A DNA stretch of 64,000 nt, from positions 124,001-188,000 of the forward strand of contig NZ_JHEH01000002.1 of the NCBI RefSeq assembly GCF_000715505.1. The letters run 5' to 3'. Positions 45,484 through 54,522 of the stretch are shown piece after piece. Position numbers and translations under genes: made by a program. The stretch's first letter is position 1, and the number at the start of each line of letters is the position of its first letter. This DNA is from Thioclava dalianensis. Its GTDB lineage: Bacteria; Pseudomonadota; Alphaproteobacteria; Rhodobacterales; Rhodobacteraceae. The notes beneath the pieces are model-generated. The model ran no database searches, was not told the origin of the DNA, and saw nothing but the letters and a program-made list of their open reading frames with translations.

Positions 45484-47139
45484 ATGGCGTCCTATCAATA
45501 TGTCTATCACATGGATGGTGTCTCGAAGACCTATCCGGGCGGCAAGAAATGCTTTGAGAATATCCGCCTGAACTTCCTGCCCGGCGTCAAGATCGGCGTC
45601 GTCGGCGTCAACGGCGCAGGTAAATCGACGCTGCTGAAGATCATGGCCGGCATGGACAAGGATTTTCAGGGCGAGGCTTGGGCTGCCAAGGGTGCCAAGG
45701 TTGGCTATCTCGCGCAGGAGCCCGAACTGAACGACGACAAGACCGTGCGTGAAAACGTCATGGAAGGCGTGGCTGCGAAAACCGCCAAGCTGGAGCGCTA
45801 CAATGAGCTGGCGATGAACTACTCGGACGAGACCGCCGAGGAGATGGCCGCGCTGCAAGACGAGATCGACGCAGAAAACCTGTGGGATCTCGACAGCCAG
45901 GTCGATATCGCGCTGGAGGCTCTGCGCTGCCCGCCCGATGACGCCAATGTCGCCAATCTCTCGGGCGGTGAGCGTCGCCGCGTCGCGCTGTGCAAGCTGC
46001 TGCTGGAAGCGCCCGACATGCTGCTGCTGGATGAGCCGACCAACCACCTTGACGCCGAAACCATCGCTTGGCTGCAAAAGCACCTGATCGAGTATAAGGG
46101 CACGATCCTCTGCGTCACCCACGACCGCTACTTCCTCGACGATATCACCTCGTGGATCCTCGAGCTGGAGCGCGGCCGCGGCATCCCCTATGAGGGCAAC
46201 TACTCCGCATGGCTCGAGCAGAAAGCCAAGCGGATGGAGCAAGAGGCCCGCGAGGACAAGGCCAAGCAGAAAGTGCTCGAAAAAGAGCTCCAGTGGATCC
46301 GTGCCGGCGCCAAGGCCCGTCAGGCGAAATCCAAGGCCCGGATCGCGGCCTATGACAAGATGGCCGATGAGGGGGTCAAGGATCGCGTCGGCAAGGCGCA
46401 GATCATCATCCCGAACGGCCCGCGTCTGGGCTCCAAGGTGATCGAGGTCGAGAACCTGACCAAGCATATGGGCGACAAGCTGCTGATCGAGGGGCTGAGC
46501 TTCTCGCTGCCGCCGGGCGGCATTCTGGGCGTGATCGGCCCCAACGGCGCGGGCAAATCGACGCTGATCAAGATGATCACCGGCGATGAGGCCCCCGATA
46601 GCGGCACCATCACCGTGGGCGACACGGTCAAGCTGGCCTATGTCGATCAGTCACGCGACGCGCTTGGCGCCAATCACAACGTCTGGGAAGAGATCTCGGG
46701 CGGGGCGGAAATGATCGATCTGGGCGATGCGCAGGTTGCCAGCCGCGCCTATGTCGGTGCGTTCAACTTCAAAGGCGCCGATCAACAGAAGAAAGTCGGT
46801 CAGCTCTCGGGCGGTGAACGCAACCGCGTGCATATGGCCAAGCTGCTGAAATCCGGCGGCAACACGCTGCTGCTCGATGAGCCGACCAACGATCTGGACG
46901 TCGAGACCCTGCAGGCGCTGGAAGCGGCGATCGAAGATTTCGCGGGCTGTGCGGTGATCATCTCGCACGACCGCTTCTTCCTCGACCGGCTGTGCACCCA
47001 TATCCTCGCCTTCGAGGGCGATGCGCATGTGGAATTCTTCGAGGGCAACTTCGAGGATTACGAGGCCGACAAGATCCGCCGCCTCGGCCCTGATGCCGCC
47101 GAGCCCAAGCGCGTGAAGCACAAGAAATTCTCGCGCTAA
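45484..47139 (+). CDS. ettA: Energy-dependent translational throttle protein EttA (ABC-F ATPase)
   Basis: 551-residue ABC-F protein with two ATPase domains and no membrane part. Walker A motifs are G-V-N-G-A-G-K-S (near residue 40) and G-P-N-G-A-G-K-S (near 355), each with an L-S-G-G-E signature and L-L-L-D-E-P-T-N. The arm/linker between them (about 240-320, rich in Lys/Glu/Ala with W-I-R-A-G-A-K-A-R-Q-A-K-S-K-A-R) marks EttA. It binds the ribosomal E site and gates early elongation in response to the ATP/ADP ratio. ATG 45484 is used for family length. Confidence 0.96.
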   Translation: MASYQYVYHMDGVSKTYPGGKKCFENIRLNFLPGVKIGVVGVNGAGKSTLLKIMAGMDKDFQGEAWAAKGAKVGYLAQEPELNDDKTVRENVMEGVAAKTAKLERYNELAMNYSDETAEEMAALQDEIDAENLWDLDSQVDIALEALRCPPDDANVANLSGGERRRVALCKLLLEAPDMLLLDEPTNHLDAETIAWLQKHLIEYKGTILCVTHDRYFLDDITSWILELERGRGIPYEGNYSAWLEQKAKRMEQEAREDKAKQKVLEKELQWIRAGAKARQAKSKARIAAYDKMADEGVKDRVGKAQIIIPNGPRLGSKVIEVENLTKHMGDKLLIEGLSFSLPPGGILGVIGPNGAGKSTLIKMITGDEAPDSGTITVGDTVKLAYVDQSRDALGANHNVWEEISGGAEMIDLGDAQVASRAYVGAFNFKGADQQKKVGQLSGGERNRVHMAKLLKSGGNTLLLDEPTNDLDVETLQALEAAIEDFAGCAVIISHDRFFLDRLCTHILAFEGDAHVEFFEGNFEDYEADKIRRLGPDAAEPKRVKHKKFSR

Positions 47140-47158
47140 GACCGACCTGTTCGACACA

Positions 47159-47198
47159 AAAACGCCCCGCAGCCACGTCAGACGCTGCGGGGCGTTTT
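47159..47198. terminator. Bidirectional terminator between ettA and the deaminase gene
   Basis: AACGCCCCGCAG and CTGCGGGGCGTT form a perfect 12-base stem. T tracts on either side serve ettA (plus) and the converging 8-oxoguanine deaminase gene (minus). Confidence 0.93.
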
Positions 47199-47224
47199 CA
47201 TATGCGGGCCAGGCTGTTTTAGGC

Positions 47225-48565
47225 CTAACCCATCAGAGCCCGCGCCAACCGGGTCTGCTCTTCGATCACGCGCGGCAGATCAATCGTGGTGATCTGGCCA
47301 TCGCGCACGATCTGACGCCCCTCGACAAAGAGATCGCGCACGCGCGGCGGACCGCATAAAATCAAGGCGGCCACCGGATCCCAAGCGCCCGCCGCCTCCA
47401 GCCCCGAGATATCCCAGATCGCGATATCGGCGCGCTTGCCGGGCTCCAGCGTGCCGCAATCGGGCCGCCCGAGCACCTGCGCCCCGCCCAACGTCGCGAT
47501 CTCCAGCGCCTCGCGCGCGGCCATCGCATCGGCGCCGTTTTGCACCCGCTGCAACAACATCGCCTGCCGCGCCTCGCCGATCAGCGACCCGGCATCATTG
47601 CTGGCAGACCCATCGACGCCCAGAGCGACCCGCACCCCCGCATCGCGCATCGCACGCACCGGCGCAATCCCCGACCCCAGCCTGCAATTCGAGCACGGAC
47701 AATGCGCCACACCGGTTTTTGTCGCGGCAAAAAGATCGATCTCGACCGTATCGAGCTTGACGCAATGGGCGTGCCAGACGTCATCGCCCACCCAGCCCAG
47801 ATCGCGCGCATATTCTCCCGGACGACAGCCGAACTGCGCCAGAGAATAGGCCACATCCTCATCATTCTCGGCCAGATGCGTGTGCAACATCACGCCCTTA
47901 TCGCGTGCCAACAGGGCTGCATCACGCATCAACCCGCGCGAGACGGAAAACGGCGAGCACGGCGCCACGCCCACCCGGCACATCGACCCGTCCGAGGCAT
48001 CATGGAAGGCATCAACCACGCGGATGCAATCCTCAAGGATCGCAGCCTCCCGCTCGACCAGACTGTCAGGCGGAAGCCCCCCGTCGCTCTCGCCAATGCT
48101 CATCGCGCCGCGCGTCGGGTGAAACCGCAGACCCAGCTCAGCGGCGGCGTGGATCGTATCCTCCAGCCTTGCACCATTGGGGTACATATAGAGATGATCC
48201 GAACTCAGCGTGCAGCCAGACAGGGCCAGCTCCGCCAGCCCGACCTGTGCCGAGACACGGATCTCCGCCGGCCCCATGCGCGCCCAGATCGGATAGAGCG
48301 TTTTCAACCAGCCGAACAGCAACGCATCCTGCCCGCCCGGCACCGCGCGAGTCAGGGTCTGATACAGGTGATGATGGGTATTCACGAGGCCCGGCGTGAC
48401 GACACAGCCCGAAGCCTCGACGATCTCGCCCGCGCTCGCCAATCCGTGGCCCAGCTCAACGATCACACCATCGCGCATCCGCAGATCGGCCCCGGCCAAC
48501 TCGCGCCGCGCGCCATCCATGGTAACCAGCACATCCGCGCCCCGGATCAAAATCTCTCGCATCAT
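47225..48565 (-). CDS. 8-oxoguanine deaminase (amidohydrolase superfamily)
   Basis: 446-residue zinc/iron amidohydrolase. The family pattern is strong: V-T-P-G-L-V-N-T-H-H-H-L-Y-Q-T-L-T-R-A-V-P near residue 57, S-S-D-H-L-Y-M-Y-P-N-G near 120, H-T-H-L-A-E-N near 225, W-H-A-H-C-V near 262, T-G-V-A-H-C-P-C-S-N near 285 and G-V-D-G-S-A-S-N-D near 315, matching characterised 8-oxoguanine deaminases. It converts 8-oxoguanine to urate, removing an oxidised base from the nucleobase pool. Two adjacent ATG codons (48565, 48562) are possible starts; the ribosome site GAAGGGGG comes from the tail of repeat copy 5. Confidence 0.9.
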   Translation of the reverse strand: MMREILIRGADVLVTMDGARRELAGADLRMRDGVIVELGHGLASAGEIVEASGCVVTPGLVNTHHHLYQTLTRAVPGGQDALLFGWLKTLYPIWARMGPAEIRVSAQVGLAELALSGCTLSSDHLYMYPNGARLEDTIHAAAELGLRFHPTRGAMSIGESDGGLPPDSLVEREAAILEDCIRVVDAFHDASDGSMCRVGVAPCSPFSVSRGLMRDAALLARDKGVMLHTHLAENDEDVAYSLAQFGCRPGEYARDLGWVGDDVWHAHCVKLDTVEIDLFAATKTGVAHCPCSNCRLGSGIAPVRAMRDAGVRVALGVDGSASNDAGSLIGEARQAMLLQRVQNGADAMAAREALEIATLGGAQVLGRPDCGTLEPGKRADIAIWDISGLEAAGAWDPVAALILCGPPRVRDLFVEGRQIVRDGQITTIDLPRVIEEQTRLARALMG

Positions 48566-48582
48566 GCCCCCTTCATCTTGGC

Positions 48583-48634
48583 AAAAATACCTCGGGGTGA
48601 ATTGGCTGCAAGGCCAAGAGGGGCAGCGCCCCTA
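48583..48634 (-). repeat. Dispersed intergenic hairpin repeat, copy 5
   Basis: Minus strand: TAGGGGCGCTGCCCCTC hairpin, TTGGCCTT, GCA, GCCAATTCACCCCG, AGGTATTTTTGCC tail. It is nearly identical to copy 2. It lies between hisN and the deaminase gene; its first bases touch the hisN stop codon, and its tail leads into the deaminase ribosome site. Confidence 0.8.
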
Positions 48635-49450
48635 CCCTGCCAAAGCCGCCAATGCCTGCGCGTGAAGCTCAGGATTGGCCGCCGCCAAAACCTGCCCGCC
48701 ACGATGGCAAGGCCCGCCCTGCCAGTTGGTGACGATGCCGCCCGCCGCCTCGATCACCGCAATCGGTGCCGCAATGTCGTAAGGATAAAGCCCCGCCTCG
48801 ACGACCAGATCGATCTGACCTGCCGCCAGCAGCGCATAGGCATAGCAATCCATCCCGTAGCGCGTGAGCTGCACCTGCGCGGCGACGCGCCCAAAAGCTG
48901 TCCGCTCATCCGCAGAGCCCAGCTCGGGGAAGGTGGTGAACAAGGTGGCTTGGCCAAGCGTGGGCGTCGCGCGCGCGGCCAGCCTCCCTTTGCCCTGCGG
49001 TCCGCTCCAGTCGGCGCGCCCGAAGCCGCCCACGAAGCGCTCTCCGATATAGGGCTGGTCGATCACGCCCATCAGCGGCGCGCCCGGCCCGTCGGCCTCT
49101 TCATGGCACAGCCCGATCAGCACGCCCCATGTCGGTGTGCCCGACATATAGCCGCGCGTCCCATCAATCGGGTCAAGCACCCAAGTGAGCCCCGAGCTGC
49201 CCCGCGCAACACCGAATTCTTCGCCATAGATGCCATCTTGGGGACGCTTCGCCGTCAGGATCTCGCGCATTGCAGCCTCAGCGCCGCGATCTGCCTCGGT
49301 CACCGGATCAAAACCGCTCTCGAGCTTATTGGCCGCGCTGATCCCGCCCACGGGCCGGAAATGGCGCAGAGTGACCGCGCGCGCGGCATCGGCCAGTTCC
49401 TCGGCCAGAGTGAGCAATTCAAGGAATTGGGCTTGGTCAGGCGCGGACAT
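48632..49450 (-). CDS. hisN: Histidinol-phosphatase / inositol monophosphatase family protein
   Basis: 272-residue Mg-dependent phosphatase. Metal-binding motifs are G-E-E-F-G near residue 75, W-V-L-D-P-I-D-G-T-R near 90 and the C-terminal Y-P-Y-D-I-A-A-P near 215. Alphaproteobacteria use this fold for the L-histidinol-phosphate step, and the sequence G-Y-M-S-G after the DPIDGT block resembles those HisN proteins. No other his genes are adjacent, so an inositol or PAP phosphatase role remains possible. AGGAGG sets ATG 49450. Confidence 0.85.
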   Translation of the reverse strand: MSAPDQAQFLELLTLAEELADAARAVTLRHFRPVGGISAANKLESGFDPVTEADRGAEAAMREILTAKRPQDGIYGEEFGVARGSSGLTWVLDPIDGTRGYMSGTPTWGVLIGLCHEEADGPGAPLMGVIDQPYIGERFVGGFGRADWSGPQGKGRLAARATPTLGQATLFTTFPELGSADERTAFGRVAAQVQLTRYGMDCYAYALLAAGQIDLVVEAGLYPYDIAAPIAVIEAAGGIVTNWQGGPCHRGGQVLAAANPELHAQALAALAG

Positions 49451-49569
49451 GGCGGCCTCCTGTACTGCGCCCATCGCGGGCGATGCGTGGCGTCAATATG
49501 ACAAGGGAGCGGTTAACCGCCCCCTTCGACCGGGTCAAGCTGCCCGGTTGTCTGCGCTGCACCGCCGCA

Positions 49570-49932
49570 TCACGCCGCGCTGGACAACACCTTCGCCAAT
49601 TCGAACAGGCGACGACGCTGCGCCTCGGGAATGGAATAGTAGGAGCGAACCAGCGCGAGCGCCTCTTTGTCCGACAGAATATCTCCAGCAACCTCGGGTT
49701 GAGCAGCGCTGCCCTCGGCGAGACCCTCGAAGAAGAACGAAATCGGCACTTCCAGTGCATCAGCGACATCCCAAAGACGCGACGCGGAGACCCGGTTCAT
49801 CCCGGTTTCATACTTTTGGATCTGCTGAAATTTGATCCCAACATTCTCTGCAAGCTGCTGCTGGGTCATGCCAACCATCCAGCGCCGATGCCGAATGCGT
49901 TTTCCCACGTGTACGTCTACTGGATGTTTCAT
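49570..49932 (-). CDS. XRE-family transcriptional regulator
   Basis: 120 residues. The HTH (about 8-65) reads V-G-K-R-I-R-H-R-R-W-M-V-G-M-T-Q-Q-Q-L-A-E with recognition helix I-K-F-Q-Q-I-Q-K-Y-E-T-G, and ends at V-P-I-S-F-F-F. The C-terminal 45 residues are a helical extension common in alphaproteobacterial homologues. It is probably a dimeric repressor of unknown target. ATG 49932 begins M-K-H-P-V-D-V-H-V-G-K-R, the family's usual start. Confidence 0.88.
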   Translation of the reverse strand: MKHPVDVHVGKRIRHRRWMVGMTQQQLAENVGIKFQQIQKYETGMNRVSASRLWDVADALEVPISFFFEGLAEGSAAQPEVAGDILSDKEALALVRSYYSIPEAQRRRLFELAKVLSSAA

Positions 49933-50272
49933 CTTTCGCCCTTTATTTTCGTGTCCCCAAGCGAAACTACCATGTGGCGAAGGTGGGCTTCCTTGAAAAT
50001 CCGCAGACCTGTCCAAAAAGACAGGCTCGAAACCGGTCTCACTGACGTTTCCGTGAGCAATACGGCGATTTCACTGCTCTCCTTCTGCGTGTTTTTGCAT
50101 TTTGCAATGCAGAATGCGGATGCCGTAGGGTTAGCGTTTTCAGGACGCAACCGGTAGGTAGTGTGTTTTGATTCGTACTCGCCCATTGAATTGAACGCTG
50201 CGGCTGCACGCTCCTTCGCTGGATCGACGCCGCCTGAGACGCTATCAAGGGGGAAAGTACAGAGGATACCCG
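49933..50272. other. Divergent intergenic region between the XRE regulator and quinone oxidoreductase
   Basis: 340 bases with promoters for both divergent genes. No clear palindrome or gene was found; a minus-strand frame across it lacks a ribosome site and features. Confidence 0.45.
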
Positions 50273-51229
50273 ATGCGCGCATACCGACTTCCCGAGGCCG
50301 ACCGTCCCGCGGAGCTGACACAGATCCCGACCCCATCTCCCGCTTCGGGCGAATTGACGGTGGCGATCCGGGCCTGCGGTTTGAACTTCGCCGATCTGCT
50401 GATGATCGAGGGCAGCTATCAGGACACGCCCAAACGCCCTTTCACCTTAGGGATGGAATGGGCGGGCGAAGTGATGGCTGCGGACGATGGGAGCGATCTC
50501 GCGCCCGGAACGCGTGTGGCCGCCGTCACGGGTCAGGGTGGGCTGGCCGAGGCCATCACCCTGCGCGCAGATCGGTGCGTCGCTTTGCCGGAGTCGATGA
50601 GCTATGTGCAGGCGGCGGGCTTTCAGGTCGCCTATGGGACCAGCCACGTCGCCCTGAAGCATCGTGCAGCCCTGCGCCCCGGTGAGACCCTCGCGGTGCT
50701 GGGGGCCGCCGGTGGTGTCGGGCTGACAGCGGTCGAGATCGGCAAGGCGCTTGGGGCCCGGGTGATCGCCTGCGCGCGCGGCGCGGACAAGCTGGAGATC
50801 GCCCGCGCGGCTGGGGCCGATGAGGTGGTGGAGAGCGACACGCCAGACCTCAAGGCGGCGCTGCGCGCGCTTGGCGGGGCGGATGTCATCTATGATGCAG
50901 TGGGCGCCGAGGCCGGTGAAGCCGCGTTTCGCGCGCTCAAGCCCGGCGGGCGCTATCTGGCCATCGGATTTGCCGCCGGACGCCCGCCCAAGCTCCCGCT
51001 CAATCATGCGCTGGTCAAGAATATCTCGATCCACGGGGTCTATTGGGGCGGCTATGCAAAGCTTGACCCAGCGCTCCTGAGAGACTCGATGACAGAGTTG
51101 TTCACCTGGTTCGAGGCGGGGCGCCTGCATCCGCATATCGGCGCCACCTATCCGCTGGAGCAGGTCGAAACCGCGCTGGAGGATCTGCGCGCCCGGCGCG
51201 CCACCGGAAAGCTGGTGATCGAGATCTGA
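50273..51229 (+). CDS. NADPH:quinone oxidoreductase family protein (zinc-free MDR)
   Basis: 318-residue medium-chain dehydrogenase/reductase. The N-terminal GroES-like domain has C-G-L-N-F-A-D-L-L and the E-W-A-G-E-V turn. The Rossmann domain has the nucleotide loop V-L-G-A-A-G-G-V-G near residue 145. The structural and catalytic zinc Cys of alcohol dehydrogenases are absent, as in quinone oxidoreductases and crotonyl-CoA-type reductases. It probably reduces quinones or enones with NADPH. Divergent from the XRE regulator and convergent with the LysR gene. Confidence 0.88.
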   Translation: MRAYRLPEADRPAELTQIPTPSPASGELTVAIRACGLNFADLLMIEGSYQDTPKRPFTLGMEWAGEVMAADDGSDLAPGTRVAAVTGQGGLAEAITLRADRCVALPESMSYVQAAGFQVAYGTSHVALKHRAALRPGETLAVLGAAGGVGLTAVEIGKALGARVIACARGADKLEIARAAGADEVVESDTPDLKAALRALGGADVIYDAVGAEAGEAAFRALKPGGRYLAIGFAAGRPPKLPLNHALVKNISIHGVYWGGYAKLDPALLRDSMTELFTWFEAGRLHPHIGATYPLEQVETALEDLRARRATGKLVIEI

Positions 51230-51242
51230 GAGCGAGGCGCGC

Positions 51243-52094
51243 TTAACGATAGGCCGCGCGGAGCTTTTCGCGCAGCCCATCCACCGGCGCGCCGCGCAGC
51301 TGGCCCGTATCATAAAGACAGATCCGCGTGAGACCGAGCGGCGGCAGCCCGCTCTCGGGCCCCAGCACCTCGCAGCCCGGCGGCAGATCGCGCGACATGC
51401 GCACCGCAACCCCCATATCAGCGGCCACCGCGGCGCTCGCCATCTCGTCGGAGTTGCCGTCAAATGCGGGCTCAGAGACAATCCCTGCCTGCTTCAGCGC
51501 CTTGATCGCTGCCGCATGAAACGCGCAGCCCTCTTCAAGTGACAGCCGCAACGGGCGCTCGCGCAAGGCGCGCCCATCCTTCGCCCCGATCCAGACCAGT
51601 TGATCCTCGCTCAACACCTCAGCACCCGGGCCGGGCTGCTCCTCGGTGGTGAGCACCATGTCGAACTCGCCCGCCTCGAACATGCGGCGCAATGTGCCTG
51701 AGCGGCGCGAGGCCAGCTGCAACCGGACCATCGGCCAATGAATCGCCAATTCGCGCAAGAGCCGGGGCATCTGCGGGCGCACGAGATCATGCGGCAGGCC
51801 GAAGCGCACGTTTGTCACCGCTTCAGGGCCGGTCAGGCGTGCCAGCGCCTCGTCATTCTCGGAACAGATGCGGCGGGCATGTTCCAGCAAAACGCGACCC
51901 TCGGGCGTGGGCTGCATCTTCCGTGCCGCGCGGTCGAACAGCACCTTGTCCAACATCTCTTCAAGTCGGCGGATCTGCATCGAGACGGCCGATTGCGTGA
52001 GGTTGAGCAGATGCGCCGCGCGCGTGACCGATCCGGTCTCGGACACGGTCAGCACCGCGCGCAACGCGGCAATATCGAGATTACGGCTCGCCAT
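51243..52094 (-). CDS. LysR-family transcriptional regulator
   Basis: 283 residues. The N-terminal winged HTH (residues 5-65) is classic: A-L-R-A-V-L-T-V-S-E-T-G-S-V-T-R-A-A-H-L-L-N-L-T-Q-S-A-V-S-M-Q-I. An effector-binding domain follows from about 90. LysR proteins usually control a divergent neighbour; here that is the DUF1127 gene 111 bases away. The effector is unknown. Confidence 0.92.
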   Translation of the reverse strand: MASRNLDIAALRAVLTVSETGSVTRAAHLLNLTQSAVSMQIRRLEEMLDKVLFDRAARKMQPTPEGRVLLEHARRICSENDEALARLTGPEAVTNVRFGLPHDLVRPQMPRLLRELAIHWPMVRLQLASRRSGTLRRMFEAGEFDMVLTTEEQPGPGAEVLSEDQLVWIGAKDGRALRERPLRLSLEEGCAFHAAAIKALKQAGIVSEPAFDGNSDEMASAAVAADMGVAVRMSRDLPPGCEVLGPESGLPPLGLTRICLYDTGQLRGAPVDGLREKLRAAYR

Positions 52095-52205
52095 ATATCA
52101 CAATCCTTGATGCATAAGCGCACAATCATTCGTTTTCATTATCCCCGCGCTTCCCCCAAATTACAAGCATTGCTGATCGCGCACTGCCATCAAAGGAGGC
52201 TCAAA

Positions 52206-52439
52206 ATGTCAGATCGCTCTCTTTCCCGGCGCGGCATCTCGCATGCGTCACATCGCCGCCTCTTCGCCACCCTGAGCGCGCGGATCGCGACCGCGCTGGC
52301 GCTTCAGCGCTCCCGCCGCGACCTGCGCAAACTCGATGCAAAATTACTGCGGGACGTGGGCCTGAGCGAGACCGAGGCGCATTCAGAGGCCCGCAGGCGC
52401 GCATGGGATGCGCCCGCCCATTGGCGCCAACCGCACTAA
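52206..52439 (+). CDS. DUF1127 small Arg-rich protein
   Basis: 77 residues ending in a DUF1127 domain: R-R-D-L-R-K-L-D-A-K-L-L-R-D-V-G-L-S, then E-A-R-R-R-A-W. Small DUF1127 proteins in alphaproteobacteria have been linked to RNA turnover and phosphate or stress responses. An ideal AAAGGAGG seven bases before ATG 52206 supports expression. It is divergent from the LysR gene. Confidence 0.85.
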   Translation: MSDRSLSRRGISHASHRRLFATLSARIATALALQRSRRDLRKLDAKLLRDVGLSETEAHSEARRRAWDAPAHWRQPH

Positions 52440-52577
52440 TCCAGCTCGCATTCTGTGAAACCGGTGTGAAACCGTGCATTTCCGACCCGAAGCAATCTTG
52501 AATTATGCGTCCTCTCTGCCAATATCGAACACAAGACCGGCAGAGGGAACGCCGGGCGATTTTGTTGGAGGTTGCTG

Positions 52578-53336
52578 ATGGCTGATTTTGAAACGATGCG
52601 GACCCCGCGGGCGGGCACGCGTCAGGCGGTGATCGATGAGGGTCTTCGCGCACATATGAACAAGGTCTATGGCCTGATGTCGGTGGCGATGCTCGTCACA
52701 GGCGCAGTTGCCTGGGCGCTTGCGAATATGGCTGCGACCACCGGGCCGGATGGCCAGATGCAGCTGACCCAGCTCGGCGCCCTGATTTATCAAAGCCCGC
52801 TCAAATGGGTCATCATGTTCGCACCGCTCGCCGTTGTCTTTGGCTTCAGCGCGATGCTCAACAAGATGTCCACCTCGACGGCTCAGCTCGTCTTCTGGGT
52901 TTTCGCAGCCCTCATGGGGGCCTCGATCTCGTCGATCTTCCTCGTCTTCACCGGCGTGTCGATCGCGCAGACCTTCCTTGTGACGGCGATCTCCTTCGCG
53001 GGTCTGTCGCTTTACGGCTACACCACGAAGCGTGATCTCTCGGCGATGGGTTCGTTCCTGATGATGGGCCTGATCGGTCTGATCGTCGCCTCGATCGTGA
53101 ACATCTTCCTCGCCTCCTCGGCGCTGGCCTTCGCGATCTCGGTGATCGGCGTGCTGATCTTCGCAGGCCTCACGGCCTATGACACGCAGAACATCAAGAA
53201 CACCTATCTGGAACTGGCCGCACGCGGCGGGGACGACTTCCTCGGCAAGGCTGCCATCCTCGGGGCGCTGAAGCTCTATCTCGACTTCATCAACCTGTTC
53301 ATGTTCTTGCTGCAGTTCATGGGCGACCGCCGCTAA
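52578..53336 (+). CDS. Bax inhibitor-1/YccA family membrane protein
   Basis: 252 residues with seven hydrophobic helices. The BI-1 pattern is seen in H-M-N-K-V-Y-G-L-M-S at the first helix, G-Y-T-T-K-R-D-L near residue 150, the last loops with T-A-Y-D-T-Q near 205 and the closing A-L-K-L-Y-L-D-F-I-N-L-F. Bacterial homologues include YccA, an FtsH modulator, and the calcium-leak protein YetJ. ATG 52578 has GGAGG upstream. A strong terminator follows. Confidence 0.93.
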   Translation: MADFETMRTPRAGTRQAVIDEGLRAHMNKVYGLMSVAMLVTGAVAWALANMAATTGPDGQMQLTQLGALIYQSPLKWVIMFAPLAVVFGFSAMLNKMSTSTAQLVFWVFAALMGASISSIFLVFTGVSIAQTFLVTAISFAGLSLYGYTTKRDLSAMGSFLMMGLIGLIVASIVNIFLASSALAFAISVIGVLIFAGLTAYDTQNIKNTYLELAARGGDDFLGKAAILGALKLYLDFINLFMFLLQFMGDRR

Positions 53337-53357
53337 CGGCAAGCCCGGCACAGATTA

Positions 53358-53388
53358 AGAAAAGCCCCGCCATCGAGCGGGGCTTTTT
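53358..53388 (+). terminator. Terminator of the Bax inhibitor-like gene
   Basis: AAAAGCCCCGC, loop CATCGA, GCGGGGCTTTTT: a perfect GC stem with a T run, about 23 bases after the stop. Confidence 0.93.
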
Positions 53389-53418
53389 CATGGGCAGACG
53401 GCAGCTCAAGGGGAGAGC

Positions 53419-54390
53419 CTACATCCGGCAGGCCATATCGAGCATCCGGTTGGAAAAGCCCCATTCGTTGTCGTACCAGCCAAATACCCGGATCAGCCCA
53501 TGCGCTGTCGCGCGGGTCTCGGGCAGCGCCATCACCACGCTTTCGGGTCGGGCGCGCAGATCGGTCGACACGAGCGGCTTATCGGTTACCCCGATCACGC
53601 CCCCTGCCGCCTTGAGCACCGCATTCACCTGCTCGGGCGTCGCCGCACGCGCCACGGTCACGGCCAGATCCACAGCCGAAACGCTCGCGGTCGGCACCCG
53701 CACCGCCTGCGCCACCAGCCGTCCGGCAAGATCGGGCAGGACCTGCTCCATCAGCACGCCTGCAGAGGTGGTCGTAGGCACCATCGAGAGCGCGGCCGCG
53801 CGCGAGCGCTCCATCGGTCCGCGTGGCTTATCGACCGTCGGCTGCGAGCCGGTATAGCAATGCACCGTCGTCATCGAGCCGGTCACGATGCCAAACTCCG
53901 CATCGATCAAGCGCGCCAGAGGGGCCAGCGCATTTGTCGTGCAACTGGCATTCGACACCAGTCGCTGACCGTTGAGATCCGCATCATTTGCGCCAAGCAC
54001 GACGGTAATTTCGGCCGCTTTCGCAGGCCCGGAGATCAGCACGCGCCGCGCGCCGCCCGCCAGCCCCTGCCCCGCAATCTCGGGCGTATCGGCGCGCCCG
54101 GTGCATTCCATCACCAGATCCACATCCGACAGATCAAGCGCCGAGATATCGCGCGCCCGGTGCAGCGGAATGCGCCGACCGTTGATCACGAGCGCACCCG
54201 CCTCCAGCGCGACACTGCCGCGCCACGGGCCAAACACGCTGTCATATTCGAAAAGATAGGCCAACATATCAGGCGCTTCGATATCGTTGACACCGACCAC
54301 CTCAAGCCCCGGCCAACGTTCCGGCGTCTCTGCCCAGGCGCGCAGCACCGTCCGCCCGATCCGGCCAAATCCATTGATGAAAACGCGCAT
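53419..54390 (-). CDS. gap: Glyceraldehyde-3-phosphate dehydrogenase, type I
   Basis: 323-residue GAPDH. The NAD loop I-N-G-F-G-R-I-G-R is at residues 5-13, the catalytic Cys in S-N-A-S-C-T-T-N near residue 148, and W-Y-D-N-E-W-G-F-S near the C-terminus. Sequence identity looks lower than for the central glycolytic enzymes of this order, and it has no glycolysis genes beside it, so it may be a second GAPDH. AGGAGG precedes ATG 54390. Confidence 0.93.
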   Translation of the reverse strand: MRVFINGFGRIGRTVLRAWAETPERWPGLEVVGVNDIEAPDMLAYLFEYDSVFGPWRGSVALEAGALVINGRRIPLHRARDISALDLSDVDLVMECTGRADTPEIAGQGLAGGARRVLISGPAKAAEITVVLGANDADLNGQRLVSNASCTTNALAPLARLIDAEFGIVTGSMTTVHCYTGSQPTVDKPRGPMERSRAAALSMVPTTTSAGVLMEQVLPDLAGRLVAQAVRVPTASVSAVDLAVTVARAATPEQVNAVLKAAGGVIGVTDKPLVSTDLRARPESVVMALPETRATAHGLIRVFGWYDNEWGFSNRMLDMACRM

Positions 54391-54522
54391 AAGCACACCT
54401 CCTGAGAGGTCTCGGCTTACTGCGGCTGCGTCCCGAGGGGAAGAGCGCGATTGTCACCGATACGAAAGAGCGCGCCCGGGTCTCGGGGCCTCTCGCCCAA
54501 ACCCGCGCCCCGGCGTTGCGCC

